Assembly (NCBI RefSeq): GCF_028372415.1
Contig: NC_092879.1
Coordinates: 100,406,777-100,470,776, forward strand
Reading direction: 5' to 3'
Source of the DNA: Notamacropus eugenii
Taxonomy: Eukaryota; Chordata; Mammalia; Diprotodontia; Macropodidae
Length of the DNA: 64,000 nt
Below are positions 10,880-23,038 of this stretch, piece by piece; the stretch's first letter is position 1; the number at the start of each line of letters is the position of its first letter. The notes under the pieces are model-generated. The model searched no databases. It was not told where the DNA came from and saw nothing but the letters and a program-made list of their open reading frames with translations. The position numbers and the translations under genes are program-made.

Positions 10880-12660
10880 GATCTTTCTTTCTCTCTTTGA
10901 CTTCCTTGGGGTATATGTTCAGAAGTGGGCTTCCTTTTCATGCATAATCTTAAACTGAAATCCAGGGCATTTGAACTGTTTCATAGTTCTCCCAGTAACT
11001 CGTCCTCTCCAGCACAGACTGTTCCCATCTTTGCCAGTTTGCATTGTGAGGTGAAAACAGAGTTGTCTTACTTGTCTCTGTTTGGGACTTGGAACACGTT
11101 TCCATGTGCTGTCTTACACTTTACAATTACATCGAAAACTGTTCATGTGCTTGAGATCATTTATCTCTAGAGGAATAGTTGCTGTTATATATTCATGTTA
11201 TATTTTCATGTCAGTTGCCATATATCTTAGATAGCAGAATTTTATCTCTATTTTGTTCAAGCAGAAGCATTTTCCCCACTCTTTTTATCTTTATTGTATT
11301 CATGAATTGCTTTCATTCGTTTATTTCTATGTTGTCAATTTTTTGTCATTTATCTTGTATTCCTTATTTGGCAAGGAATTGTCTCCCCAAGCATTCATTG
11401 TGGAGGTGCCTCTTCCTGTTCTCTTCTCATGTCTTTCTATTCTGGTCATGTATATGTTTTGAGCTTCTCGTGATGGCATATAATGGACAATGTTGGTTCC
11501 ACCCTCATTTCTGCCAAATTGCTTTCCAATTTTCCTAGCAGTTCTTGTCAAGAAATTGAACCCATCCCCAGTAACTTCAGTTTTAGTCCGTCAAACACTG
11601 AGCTACTGTTGTTGATCTCGGCTGTTTCTTGTTTATCTAATAGCTTCCCTTAGTCTATGTCTGGTTTGTTTTTTAAACAGTACCAATTAGAATGACTTTC
11701 AGTCATGATCAAATTTGAATTTATGTCAAGCCAACTTAATTCATACTTTTCATTGAGCTTCTGGATGCCTTGTTTTTCCAAATAAATTGTTTTATTTGTG
11801 CCTAACCCTCCCAGGCGATTTGTTCTAACACTGAAGCTATAAATTATCATTGTCATTATATATTGCTTTGACCCAATCATGAGCACTGAATACTTCTCTC
11901 TCCCATGATTGTCCCCTTTCCCTTTATTTCTGGAGAGTCTCTGCAGACTCTACTAACGCCCAGAGTTTGTGTATTTTGTAGCTGTTTGAGTAGAATTTCT
12001 CACATCACCATACCCTGAGGTCTCTTAGTACTCTAGAGAAATGCTCATTGTCTTGGCCCCTTACTGCAGATACATTTCGTCACTGATTCTTTGGGGTTTT
12101 CTAAGTGTGCCTTCGAGTCTCACGTGCAGCCAAGGATGGTTTTCACTTCTCTTTGTCAGCGTTAGACCTTTCCTTTTGTTTTATCGCTATGGCTTGTGTT
12201 TCTAGAATTATTTCAAATACGTGTTGAGGTCTTCTTACTTTACCCCTCTTTATACTGGGAAGATTTCTATTATATCCCCAGCTCAAACAATGCCATTTTC
12301 TAGTTTTAAATGTTTTTGCTCATGTTAAAGGGCCCTTCTGTGCCTGTTTTTTTTTTTTTTTTTTTAGGGCTCAACATAAATATCTGGGGATATTTTCTGC
12401 ATCTACTGAAATAAATGTGGGGTTTGGGTCATTTCTTGTTGTTTATATGACCAAGTCTATTGTTTCCCTAGATTGAACCATTTTTATTTCTCTGGTATGA
12501 ATATGATTTTGGTCATGGGGAATTGTTTTCTGGATGCATTTCTCTAGTCTCCTTAAGAAATATTCATTCATTTGTTCATTTGGCCTCAAGATTCATCAGT
12601 GAAATGGGTCTGCAGTTCTGAGGTAGGGGATTCTGTATCTCTCCACCAGAACGGACTTCG
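10880..12660 (-). repeat. decayed reversed L1 sequence between TEX11 and DLG3
   Basis: The T-rich plus strand carries complements of L1 3' and reverse-transcriptase segments, with a T run at 12343-12365. Boundaries are uncertain and other old repeats may be mixed in. No gene is seen in the 9183-12834 interval between the two convergent genes. Confidence 0.45.
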
Positions 12661-12834
12661 CCCAGTGCAGTGTTATTACCACCCTCATCCCTTTTTTGCT
12701 TTGCAAGTGGTGGTCCTTCATTCTTCCCGCATGTTTATGAAAGAAACATGCCAGGTTAAGCATTTGAAACAAACCCACATTTTTCCAAGAAGGTCTCTGA
12801 GCCACAATTCATTGCCAACTATTGTTTATTAAAA

Positions 12835-14581
12835 AATATACGTCTCCTCGGAAGGAACAGTGATAAACCAGCTAGTGTCAAGGTTACTTTTAGTCTTTGC
12901 CCTTCTTCTCTGGGAGGGAGCGAGCTATGTCCAGAAAACTCAGTGGAGGTCACAGCAAGGAAGCTGCCTTTCTGTGCCAACCCCTCCCTTCCTTGGCCCC
13001 AGTACAGTGCCCAGGCAAAGCTGCTATTCCTTTTCCCTGGCACCCCAGCCTTGGACAGCTAGTCTATGTTGCTGGTAGAATAACAGTTGAATATGTTTCC
13101 AAAATCTGGCTAGGAGTTCCTAACTGTCTTAAGTACTGGGGGGTATTTACAGTGCTCCAGCTGCCATAGGCCAGGAAAGTAGGGTGAACTGCACCAGCTC
13201 TGGGGCCCAGACACTCCCACATCTTCCCTGTATGACCAGTCCACAGAGGGTAAGAGTGAGACATGGCAAGGTTACCTACCTTAGCCAGGCACACGGCCTT
13301 TACGGGGAGATAGGGATAGAGCCCTGTCTGTGCTTTTTGTTTTGTTCTGGTCAGGCCTACCAGGAAAGGGCTTCTGCTGCTGTTGCTGCTGCCATTTGTG
13401 GGTGTGTACCCTGGGGAAAAGCAAGGATGCTTGATTTCTCACTATTACATGGATGTAGCTCTGCAGCTCAAATGTGCCCAATTTGAGTCTACTTTCCTCC
13501 CAAAGTAACAGTAAGCTAAGCAGCTGCTGGTGAGGGGGTGGAGTCAAGGCAGCTGGAGAGAGCACTCAGTGGAGTGCTGGACCTTTCAGGTCTGAAGTAG
13601 TCAGGGGTTGCTTCACTGCCCCAGTACAGAAGGGAAAGAACAGCTCTCAGCTCCATTATCTCACCCCCACCAGCCCCTGGGAGCCCTCTGGGTCCTTGGC
13701 AGCTAAACACTGCCCCCCAGGGCCTGGCCTCATACTGGCCTCACAACATCGTACAACGAGATGCTCGGTTAGCAAAGGTGACGTCCAAAATCATGAAAAG
13801 GCGGACACGGCGAGGAGCACAGCGTGGTTTTGGTTTTAGAGCAGCTGAAAACAAACAAAAGGAAACCTCCATGCAAAGAAGTCTGGTGGGTGGCGGACCC
13901 CCACCCCTGTCTGTAGAAAAGAGACAACAAAGCTGGGCACTCAGGAGGATGGGTGAGCACGTGGGGCATCCTCCATGCTTCCTACCCACCCTTTTCTATC
14001 ACTTTCCTACTAACTGGGTGTTGGAAAGTTAAGAGATCTTTCAGTACCATCAGTAAAGTCCCTACAGGGTTTTCTAGTCCAGCTGTGTGTGTATACATAT
14101 ATATATATATATTACGTTGGTGTATAATATATATATATATAATAATTTCTATATATTTTATATAAATTACATATCCATATAAATAAGATGCTTTTGTTGC
14201 CATTTACATCACACTGTTCAGAGCTTTAAGACAGTGACCCAGATGGAGGAGAAACGCCCTGGGAGCTCGCTGCCAAATCCAGGTTTTCGGTCCTGAGTCT
14301 GTTGCCAAGCCATCAGCCTTCTTCTCTGCTGCTTGGTTTGGAAAGAAAAACAATGACTGATGGAGTGGCGCCTGAGCTGCTCCTGGGAAGGTCCATGCAG
14401 GAATGGGCACAGTCACGTGATGAGCGAGATGACATCATCCCAACAAAAAGAAACAGGACTGGAAAACTCAATTTTGCAACCGATCTAAAAAAGGGGCAGG
14501 GGGGAAGGGGGGCTCGGGTTCTGCTCACAAGAGAATGGTCTGGGAGAAGGGGTGGGAGGAGGGGAGGGGAGGTGATGGTCT
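12835..14581 (-). other. DLG3: probable DLG3 3' UTR, 1.75 kb, with poly(A) signal at 12835-12840
   Basis: There is no coding sequence between the DLG3 stop and a minus-strand AATAAA (plus-strand TTTATT at 12835-12840). The stretch is lower in obvious transposons than its surroundings, as expected for a retained UTR. It holds a C/G-rich run near the stop, an AT dinucleotide region at 14095-14160 and a short CAG/CTG-like run near 13370-13395. The exact 3' end is inferred from the signal only; a nearer cleavage site is possible. Confidence 0.6.
14095..14170. repeat. DLG3: AT-rich dinucleotide repeat able to form a hairpin, in DLG3 3' UTR
   Basis: Two alternating TA runs are separated by about 15 bases (TTACGTTGGTGTA). 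They are largely self-complementary, so the transcript could fold into a stem-loop. Confidence 0.8.
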
Positions 14582-14688
14582 TCAGAGTTTTTCAGGAGAT
14601 GGGACCCAAATGTAGTGCCCAGACTGGTCCTCGATAATTTGTTTGATTTTGTTATAAATCTCCTCCAGCGAGTCACCCTGTACGATGG
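14582..14688 (-). CDS. DLG3: DLG3 terminal coding exon with stop
   Basis: The last 107 coding bases encode [19 protein letters not shown] and end [12 protein letters not shown] with a TGA at 14582-14584. The acceptor TCTTTAG lies immediately above 14688. The C terminus is the canonical DLG3 end, so the protein is not truncated. Confidence 0.96.
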
Positions 14689-17600
14689 CTAAAGAGAAGT
14701 GAACAGTTAATACCACATCCCATGTTGGGCCACCACCTCCCCCACTCCCCAAGGACGGTCTGCAACGGTGGCCAGGACTGAGTAAAAAGGCTTGGGATGG
14801 TTTCTTCACCATGTCAGCAAAAGACCCATAAACTTTCCTTCTTGACAAAATGGTTTTGAGGAATTGAAGGAAATGCTAAATTTCAGGTGGAGGTTAATGA
14901 AAATTAAGATGGCTTTTTGTTGGTCCTTCTCTGCCCCCCCCCCACCCCCCACCCCAGCCTCAGAGTCATGTTGTGACCCAGGAATGAGGGGCAAAGTCAG
15001 CTCTGGCTGCTCACTCATGGCTTGAAACATCAGAGGACACAAACTTCAACCCAAAGCTCAGTCTTCTCACCTGTGAAGTACTCGCCGAACTCCTGCTCAA
15101 GTTTCACAGCCTTGTCAAAGATCTTGTTTGCTTGTTCGTAGGTCTGTCTTCGGTTCATTTCCCTGTCGGACAGGGGAAAGAGAGAACCACTGTGAGGCAT
15201 GGCCAGAAAAGCAAAGTCCAGCCTCCCCACCCATCCAGAAGGTCACTTACACAAGAGCTTCCACAGACTTGGGCTTGATGAAAACAGCAACAGGGTAAAG
15301 CTGGGCTTGTTGCAGCCGCTTGATGGCATTGCCAGACACATCTAAGATGCAGTGCTTCCCCTGGGAGAGAAAGGGGGGTTGTGACAAGCACCCAAAGGCA
15401 GGCCCTCCTCTCCCCATTTTTTTCGTAATTAAGGAGCCATCCCCAACTCACTGCTTAAAGAGGCCTTTTCAGTGAATGGGCTTTACCTCATTCTGAGTGA
15501 GAACCTCAAAGGGCCTGGGAGCCGCCCTTGGGGTTTACTGGCTACATTGATTTCTTTCTCTCTCTCTCTCTCTCTCTCTCCAGACAGAGAGCCAGACATC
15601 GGCTTGTGCCTTTTCACCTCCCACCAATTTCACTCTGAAGTTCGTGGATTAGACCACAATAAGCCCCTCCCACTTGGATTTTTTTTTTATTTTATTCTAT
15701 AACCTTGACTCACTTTCTTAAGGAGGCCTTTTCACTGAATGGGTGAGAACCTGAAAAGACCTTAACCTAATAGGACCAGGAGGAGAAGTGAGGCTGGTGA
15801 CCTTGCACAGCACCCCCTCACTCAAATCCAAGTCAACTGCAAGTCAGGTCATCATTTCCCCGATCGTGTGCCCATCTCCCTCCCAGGGTCCGTGTCTATC
15901 TGAACACAGTGCTGTCCAGGTAAACAGGCCCTGCAATGCCCTCACTGTTGCTTAAGAACCCTGGCTGAGTGTGCATTGCGAGTGAGGGGCCCAGGGTGGC
16001 CTTGCTGAAGTGGTCTCACCCTCTCTGCCACGGCTCGCACTGACTGGATGCTGGTGCCATAGAGATTGTCATTGAATTGCCCAGCTTCTATGAACTTGTT
16101 GTCCTGGATGTCTTTTTCCATCTGCTCCCGGGACACCACAAAGTGATAGTCCTGGCCATCCACTTCATTTTCTCGTCGAGGCCGAGTGGTATCTACAAGA
16201 GGAACACTAGTTTAGGGCAGGCTGGCCCCTAAGCATCAGTCTCGCCCCCTTAGTTGAAGAGGAGGTACCCCTTCACCACCACAGCAGGTCAGCAGTCTTC
16301 CCACTGCATAATCCCAACAGACCCCAACTTCATCCCTGAAACAGCCTACTCCCCTAAGAAATCTCAGGATGGAGCAAGTGCTTGCCAGGGCCTAACTGTC
16401 CTGGGCTCTTACGTGGTACACAGGATCCAAACTTATGTGGGAACTCAGAAATGAGGTCATCATTGACGCGGTCCTTCATGGGGCCCAAGATGATCACTGG
16501 CCTTGCATAGTGAACTAGAGAGAATGTATATACACAAGGTGAGCACCTAGTCAGGAGGGTGCCCCTGACCCCCAATCTAGGGCTCAATCATGCTTGAGAG
16601 CAGAGGACAACTTCCAGGCCTAGCAAAGTCCCTCTTACGGAGGGAGGTGCCCAAAGGCTGTGGAGGGGAAAATGTGACCCAGACCTTTCTCTCCATTAGC
16701 CCCACTCAAAGCAACCTGGTCTCCTCCTTAGGGATTTGTTCCCTCTCCTGACTGTCCTGCTGGGAGCAGCATGAAAGCCAAGCCTGAATTGCCTTTGCCC
16801 AAGAAGGGGACAAAGTAGTGGTTCCTGCTCCCTGGGCCTTCTTCATGTCCCCAGTAGGGGACCCATTCACAAAGGGCTTACTTTCTTGCCTCGTCACCGG
16901 CTCATAGGATAAAATCGTGTCCTCCTGGCCTTCTGTAACAAAGAGGGAAAAACTTATTAGTGTTGCTTCTTCGCATGCCTCCCAACCATGGTCAGAAAAA
17001 CTACTCTGGAGCTCAGAAAGAATTGGAAGCAGCAATTCCTCAGTCTTTTCTGGAAACAGTGACCAACTGGGCTCCCACTGAAATGGGAAAGCTCTCCCCA
17101 AGTCACTGCAGAAGAGAGAAGCTGAGGCAGATGCGGCCCCCTTGCTGTCTTGGGCCAGAACCTCCCCATAATTTCAGCAGTGTTTCAAGAATACCTACCT
17201 GGCCTTTCCATACAAGGCAGAGCCCTGCTCTCCCCAGGACACTGCTCCCTACACAGGCCAAGACCCTGAAAGGAGGCCTTTGAGGTTAAGGGCCCAGAAA
17301 ACTAACAGTCACAGGGAGGGATTTGAAGTCCCTGATCGTTTGCTTTTTTCTTAAGCTTCTTGAAGGCATGTGCACTTCTACGGCACCACGCAGCATGCTG
17401 CCTGCTGCGATGCAATAGGGTTTAAGTAATGTTCATTTGAAGCCTCAACATGTGGCCTCAGCTGTGAAAGCTGCCAACCACACCCAGCCCCTGCACCTCC
17501 CTTCAGCCTCACAAGGGGGATGGGCCACAGCATCTCCAGGCCTTCAAAGGGGAGCAGTCAGGGTGACCAGAAGCAAGAGCCATGCAGCAGTGGAATGAAA

Positions 17601-20600
17601 ATGGTTAGAATGGCAGATGAAGCCACGAGACATGGGAAAGACACACACTTACTAGAACTGCTTTCGCTGTCACTGGTGTTGGACGTCACGCCCTCTGCAA
17701 GCCAACAAGAAAGAGACTCCAGTTGAGAACACACCATTCAGAGGGCACATGCAGCACAGTCACAAAACTCAAGTGCTCTGGGAGACAAGATGCTGAGGTG
17801 GGAGCCAAGCCAGCTTAAGAAGAGAAGGAGCAGAGTGGGGCCTCTGGCATTTAGGGTTAGGGGCCTTCCACAAGGTGCATGGTTTACATCCATTTTCTTT
17901 CTAATGCAAATCTGCCAGGGCTGGACACAGATGAAGAGAGAGTGCCAGCTTTCTTCCCTGGCCCCTGCTTCATAACAGTTCTAGACCAAGACAATGTGAA
18001 CATTTCTTCCCCCAAGATTTTTTTTCACCCAGCTCCTTCACAGCTAACAGTCTAAATACCCAATAGGGCAGGAAATCTTCCCTAAGCCCTACAAACAAAA
18101 CAGGCTTGGCAGGAGTGGATGAGGCAAGAGGGTCAGCTTTGTCTCCCATAAGACAGATGAATGTGTTATGACATGAATGGACAAACAGGGACAGTCAGTG
18201 GACTAGGCAGCTTGGGGGTGGAAGAGGCAAAAGCAGAGAAGCCAGAAACAAATCTCAATTGGCACCAACACCCCTTTCTCCCCTTCCACCAGTATGGGCA
18301 CATGAAGATGAGACATGAACAGACCGCAGAAAAAGGCTGGGCAAAAAGCTGGTTTCAGCCAAGACAACACTGTTCTGTGGAATGCTGTGGCCTCCCCCAC
18401 CACCCCCCACGCTGTCTCACAGAGGTATTTACCTTGAAGTGCTGCCCTAGTAAAGCCCATGATCCCCAAAAGGACCGGACATAAGACTGTGTTAAGTGGA
18501 CCCAAGATTGGTTGCCTGTGCCCCCTATGGTCCAAGCGACCCGAGCACAAACCACTGGCACTGCCACCTGACCATCCCATGTCTTGTTCTTTTCCATTCC
18601 TACTCTAAGGTTACTTTCCAAAATGAAGAGGTCAGTACCTTCCCAAGAGCCAACGCCCAAAACAGCTGATCCTTCTATGTGGCCAGGGTTCACACCCTCA
18701 GTCTGGCCTAGTCACTCACTGTTGGTATGAGCCCTCTAGGGCTTCCATTCCACTGGTATTTCAGGAACTGAAGCTGGGCCAGGCCCTCTGAGCGCTCTTC
18801 CTCCCAAGCTATGAACTGTTCTGCCGTGGAAGAACAAATTCCACCAAGCAGCCAGTGGCCCTGTCTCCCCTCCCTGCTCAGGGAGGAAGCCGGGCCTTTA
18901 CCACTGGAACAACATTTCTTGAGCCTTGCTCACTTCTAAGAGTTTTCTCCACCCACCACTCAAGGCAGTAAAGGAAAGGCCAGCTCTGAATGGGAGCTCT
19001 ATGGGCTTTGGAGGACACATATCCTGTGGTGTCCAGGACCAGCAGCACCTTCTCCCCGCCCACCACAACCCCCACTGTTCTAATACCACCAGAAAGGGAA
19101 AGTGAAGAGGGTGGAAATTTGACTTACTCAGATTCTTTGCTCCATAATAATCGTCACTTAACCCAGGGAAGTCCTGATTTCACAGAGAGCAAGGAAATAA
19201 AAAGAGAAAGGAGGAAGAGATTGGAGAGAGCAGATGGGGAGGGGGGGGGGAAGAATACAGAACCCAGTGAACATTAGTGACAGGTGTACAGAACCACGCA
19301 AAGAGCTGAAACCAGCAAGGCACACAGCTCTCTGCTCAAGCCACACGGGCAACACAAATAGCTTCTGGGGTCAAGAGAGACGTCTGCTAGAGTACCAAGG
19401 CCCCCTAGGGCCCCAGCCTGGTTGGCGTGGGGCACCTTGGCTCAAGAGGTCTTGGAAAGCCTCCCGCTGAGTCTCTGTGCAGAGCGACCATCACACCAGG
19501 GAACAATCACCTAGCACTGATGCTTTCTGGCCAAACCCATCATCGAAGTCGATGGCCTCTTAAAGGCTGACCTATGATGTATGGCACCCAAAGGAAGAGC
19601 CCAGCCCCCTCCGCTGGCCCACAGAGTTTATGCTGAGTTGCCCCAAAGTCCCCTTGCTGAGTCGGGGCTCTGAACACAGACACACAGCATTCTTGCCAGG
19701 CTGGGCTCTGCACTCCTTGGACACCTACTCAGAATGGGAGCCATGGTAGCTCAGGGCTCTAGCCAAGAGTTTCCCTTACAATTTTGGGGCTGAACCAACC
19801 CGATCTGCTTTGCTGCTGGAAATATCTTTGTCCCATAGAGAGCTCCTAATCTGAAAATCCGGGAATGGAAAAACGCCACTTCTATCTAGCGTGGTGTACC
19901 AAGGCAGTGTCCCCAAACAGCAGCTCCATGTACAAACCTCAACAGTGTATCATGTTGGCATGGCAAAGAACTGCCCACAAGCATCAGTCACAAAGGTCCC
20001 AGTCTCTTGCCTATTGCCCCCAGCCTAGAACTCCAGGAGTTCTTTGCATAAGGCAGGAGAGCCAAGCTGGGCCCCAAGAAGCACCCACTGGGCAGGTCTG
20101 ACCTGGGGTTTCATCTAGCTCTGAGGTCTGGAGCAGACTTCGAACGTCAGCTTCTGGGTATGTTAGCCTGCTTCTGTGCCTCTCCTTGTTTCTAACTTGT
20201 TTCTCCCAGTAAATCTTTATTTGAACAGACAGCTAAGATTTTTCCCTTAATGTCAGCGAAGAAACAAGAAAATGCCACAAAAAATGGGTCCCCTGCCCAC
20301 ACCGGAGAAGGGTCGTGTACATGGAATTCTGGATGGTGGCAGTGGAGGCTAAGTCAGAAGAGGCAGAGGACCTAGGGTCAATCCCAACTCAGCTACTTAC
20401 TCCCTGTGTGGCCCTGAGCAAGCCTCTTCCCCAGTAAAAGAAGGGTTAATAGAGGAGAGGAGATGTCTCTAACATCCCTATACAAAAACAAGGTAGTCCT
20501 GGATGAGCAAGAGAGGAAAGGGTGAGAGGAAGAAGTCAGGGCAACAACAGTGACTGCTCTCCCTTTCCCAGACTTTACAACATGGTTGCCAACTGCTCAG

Positions 20601-22993
20601 TCTGTTCTTGTGCTGGGGCCTGCCTGGCAGTCTGGAACCTTGGAGCTGGAGCCAGATGCCCAGGTGAAGCCAATTGGCCCCAACCACCCCACGAGCACAC
20701 ACATCGACCCCTGGCCCTTTCCAGTCTTCTTAAAAAAGGAAGGAAGGAAAGAAAAGAAGACACCGGGGGCTAAGATGGTTGGCTCTCCCTACTTACGTTC
20801 CTGTCCGTTCTTCTCCTGGGTCACGTTCTCTTTGCTCTTGTAAAATGGAAACTTTCGAGAGAGGCGAAAACTCTTTTTACGTTTCGTTTTGATCGACTGT
20901 GAAAGAACATGAAGATGGCGGGGAAGGACAGAAAAAAAACAGAACAATGGATTTTAAAGCATGCAAGGAAAATTAAAATGAAGACGACGAGGAGCTGGGT
21001 CAAGGACAATTTCTCACAAATGGATTCTAGATTGATGAAGACTGATGGAAGAGAAGGGATGGATGTTAAGAGTTTCCAGCTCCCTAGTCCAGATTCACAG
21101 CATTCACCAGCACCTAAAGAACAAGCCTGGCCTCATCCTGGGCTCCTGCTCTAAAGTGCCACTTACATAGATAGAGGCAGCATTCCTGCTCCGGGAGTTC
21201 TCTGCTCTGTGAAGCTTGGAGGAGAAAGGGGGTGAATGGAGAGGGCCCCTCACGCCTCACTGGTTCTGGCCCTTGCACCAGCGAGAAGTGGTATTCTGGG
21301 AACTGCCTGTGGCCAGGAACCCTGCGAGGTTTGGAGCTGCAGAAGCTTCCACAAGCTTTCTTTTCCCTAATTTTTCAGTCTGCCCACAGGCATCCTGGCT
21401 TCTAGGCTGCTCCAATTCCACTGCAACTTCAAGAAGCATCTGCCCAGGATGAAGGAAGGTGAACAATCCATGTGGGCCTCGGACACGCCAATCCGTTCTT
21501 TGCCTTTCTGGAAGATTAGCCAGTACTGTTCCAAGCGCAGAGTCGGCCACCTTAGGTTAGAGGCATGCCCCTGTTCTCCCACGCCTCACACAAGACTCTG
21601 CATGGACTGGCAGCGCATTTCCCAAGGCATCACACTTACTTACCCTGTTAGCCTCAATCATCCCTGTCCTGGCGTGGAACTTCACAGTTTTTAATCGGGC
21701 TCGTTCTTTCTTTTCCACTCTGTTTGGAAGTCAGAGAGAAGTCCTGGTTATTTCCCAGCATGCCTCAGACTCCTGTCACTCATGCAGCCTCTCCTAAAAG
21801 TGCTCAGGACCCAAAGGAACCTGAACTGGAGCACAAGCTGCGCCAAAACAAAGCCCGAGCCATACCGTTGAGGTCCTGGATTTTATCCCAACCCTAAGGG
21901 AAGGCAGGGGCCACACATGCACACACGCACATGTGCACGAAGACTCACCTCTTCTTGCTAGGGATCACGCCAATTTGTTCACTCTCTCCATGGGGGGTGA
22001 CCAGTCTGGCCTGCCACCATTCATCATCAGAAGCATTAATGACATGCAAAATGTCACCATAAGAGAAGCTGAGCCCTTGGCTTGGCAGACAACTGTCCCG
22101 AGTCCGGTCATAATCAAATAAAGCCCTAGAAAACACAGCAAGAGAAGTAAAACTTCCTACCAGACCCTTCGTTGCTGCCTTTCCCATGGGTACCAAGAGC
22201 AATACAGAAGGTACTGATTGGGAAGGGGCCTCCAGGCTCTCTGCCTATCTCCCAGGAAAGGCTTCTACTCCTAGTTTCTAGAACTCCTTGTAGTTCCCTC
22301 CTCCAGGGCCATTCCCAGACATTCCATAAATATCCTGGAAAAGAAGGGGGAAAAAGTAGCCCTTCCTTTGTGTGACCTTGTTTTTCACCTCTCCCAAAAG
22401 CTGTGTGCTCTGCACCCAAACATTTATCAAAAACTTACAATTGGGACGCCTTGTGACAGTCACTACAAAAGCAGATGCAGACCCTGCCCTTAAGAAGCAT
22501 GTAATCTAGTTTGGGGAAACAGGGCGTGTCCATAAAAGTGAGGATGCACAGTTGGGTGTTGTTAGGTACAGTCTAGACAGTAGAGGCCAGAGGAAGAGGT
22601 TGAAGTGAGTGGAATCTGAGCTCATTTTTGAAGGAGATTTGAAGATCTGAAGATTCAGAACCAATAAAAGGTTAGCACCTTTTCAGAGGCTGTCATGTGT
22701 CCTAGGTTAGCCTGATTCTCCTTGCTTCCAACATGGCAGGTAACAGAGAAGGGAAAGGGGAGGCAAGAAGAAATACATCATGTGTTCAGGAACAAAAAAC
22801 TGACCATTATAACTCAAGTCAATGGTTCCTACATGAGAGAAACGACCTGCCTTTAGTAAGCACCTAATCATGCACCAGGAACTGGGGAGCGTACTAAGAA
22901 AAAGCCAGAAAACGGTCCCTGTCCTCAAGAAGTTTCTACTCGAAGATAAAACACGTAAATGTGTGTGTGCGCGCGCGCGCGCGCGCGCGCGCG

Positions 22994-23038
<45 letters not shown>

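Noticed and set aside
13365..13400. Trinucleotide CTG/CAG-like run
   Set aside because: Only a few interrupted units, too short to call a significant repeat array.
12572..13710. Several 60-100 codon frames in the DLG3 3' UTR and intergenic region
   Set aside because: They overlap each other on both strands, lack family similarity and sit in UTR or reversed L1 sequence.
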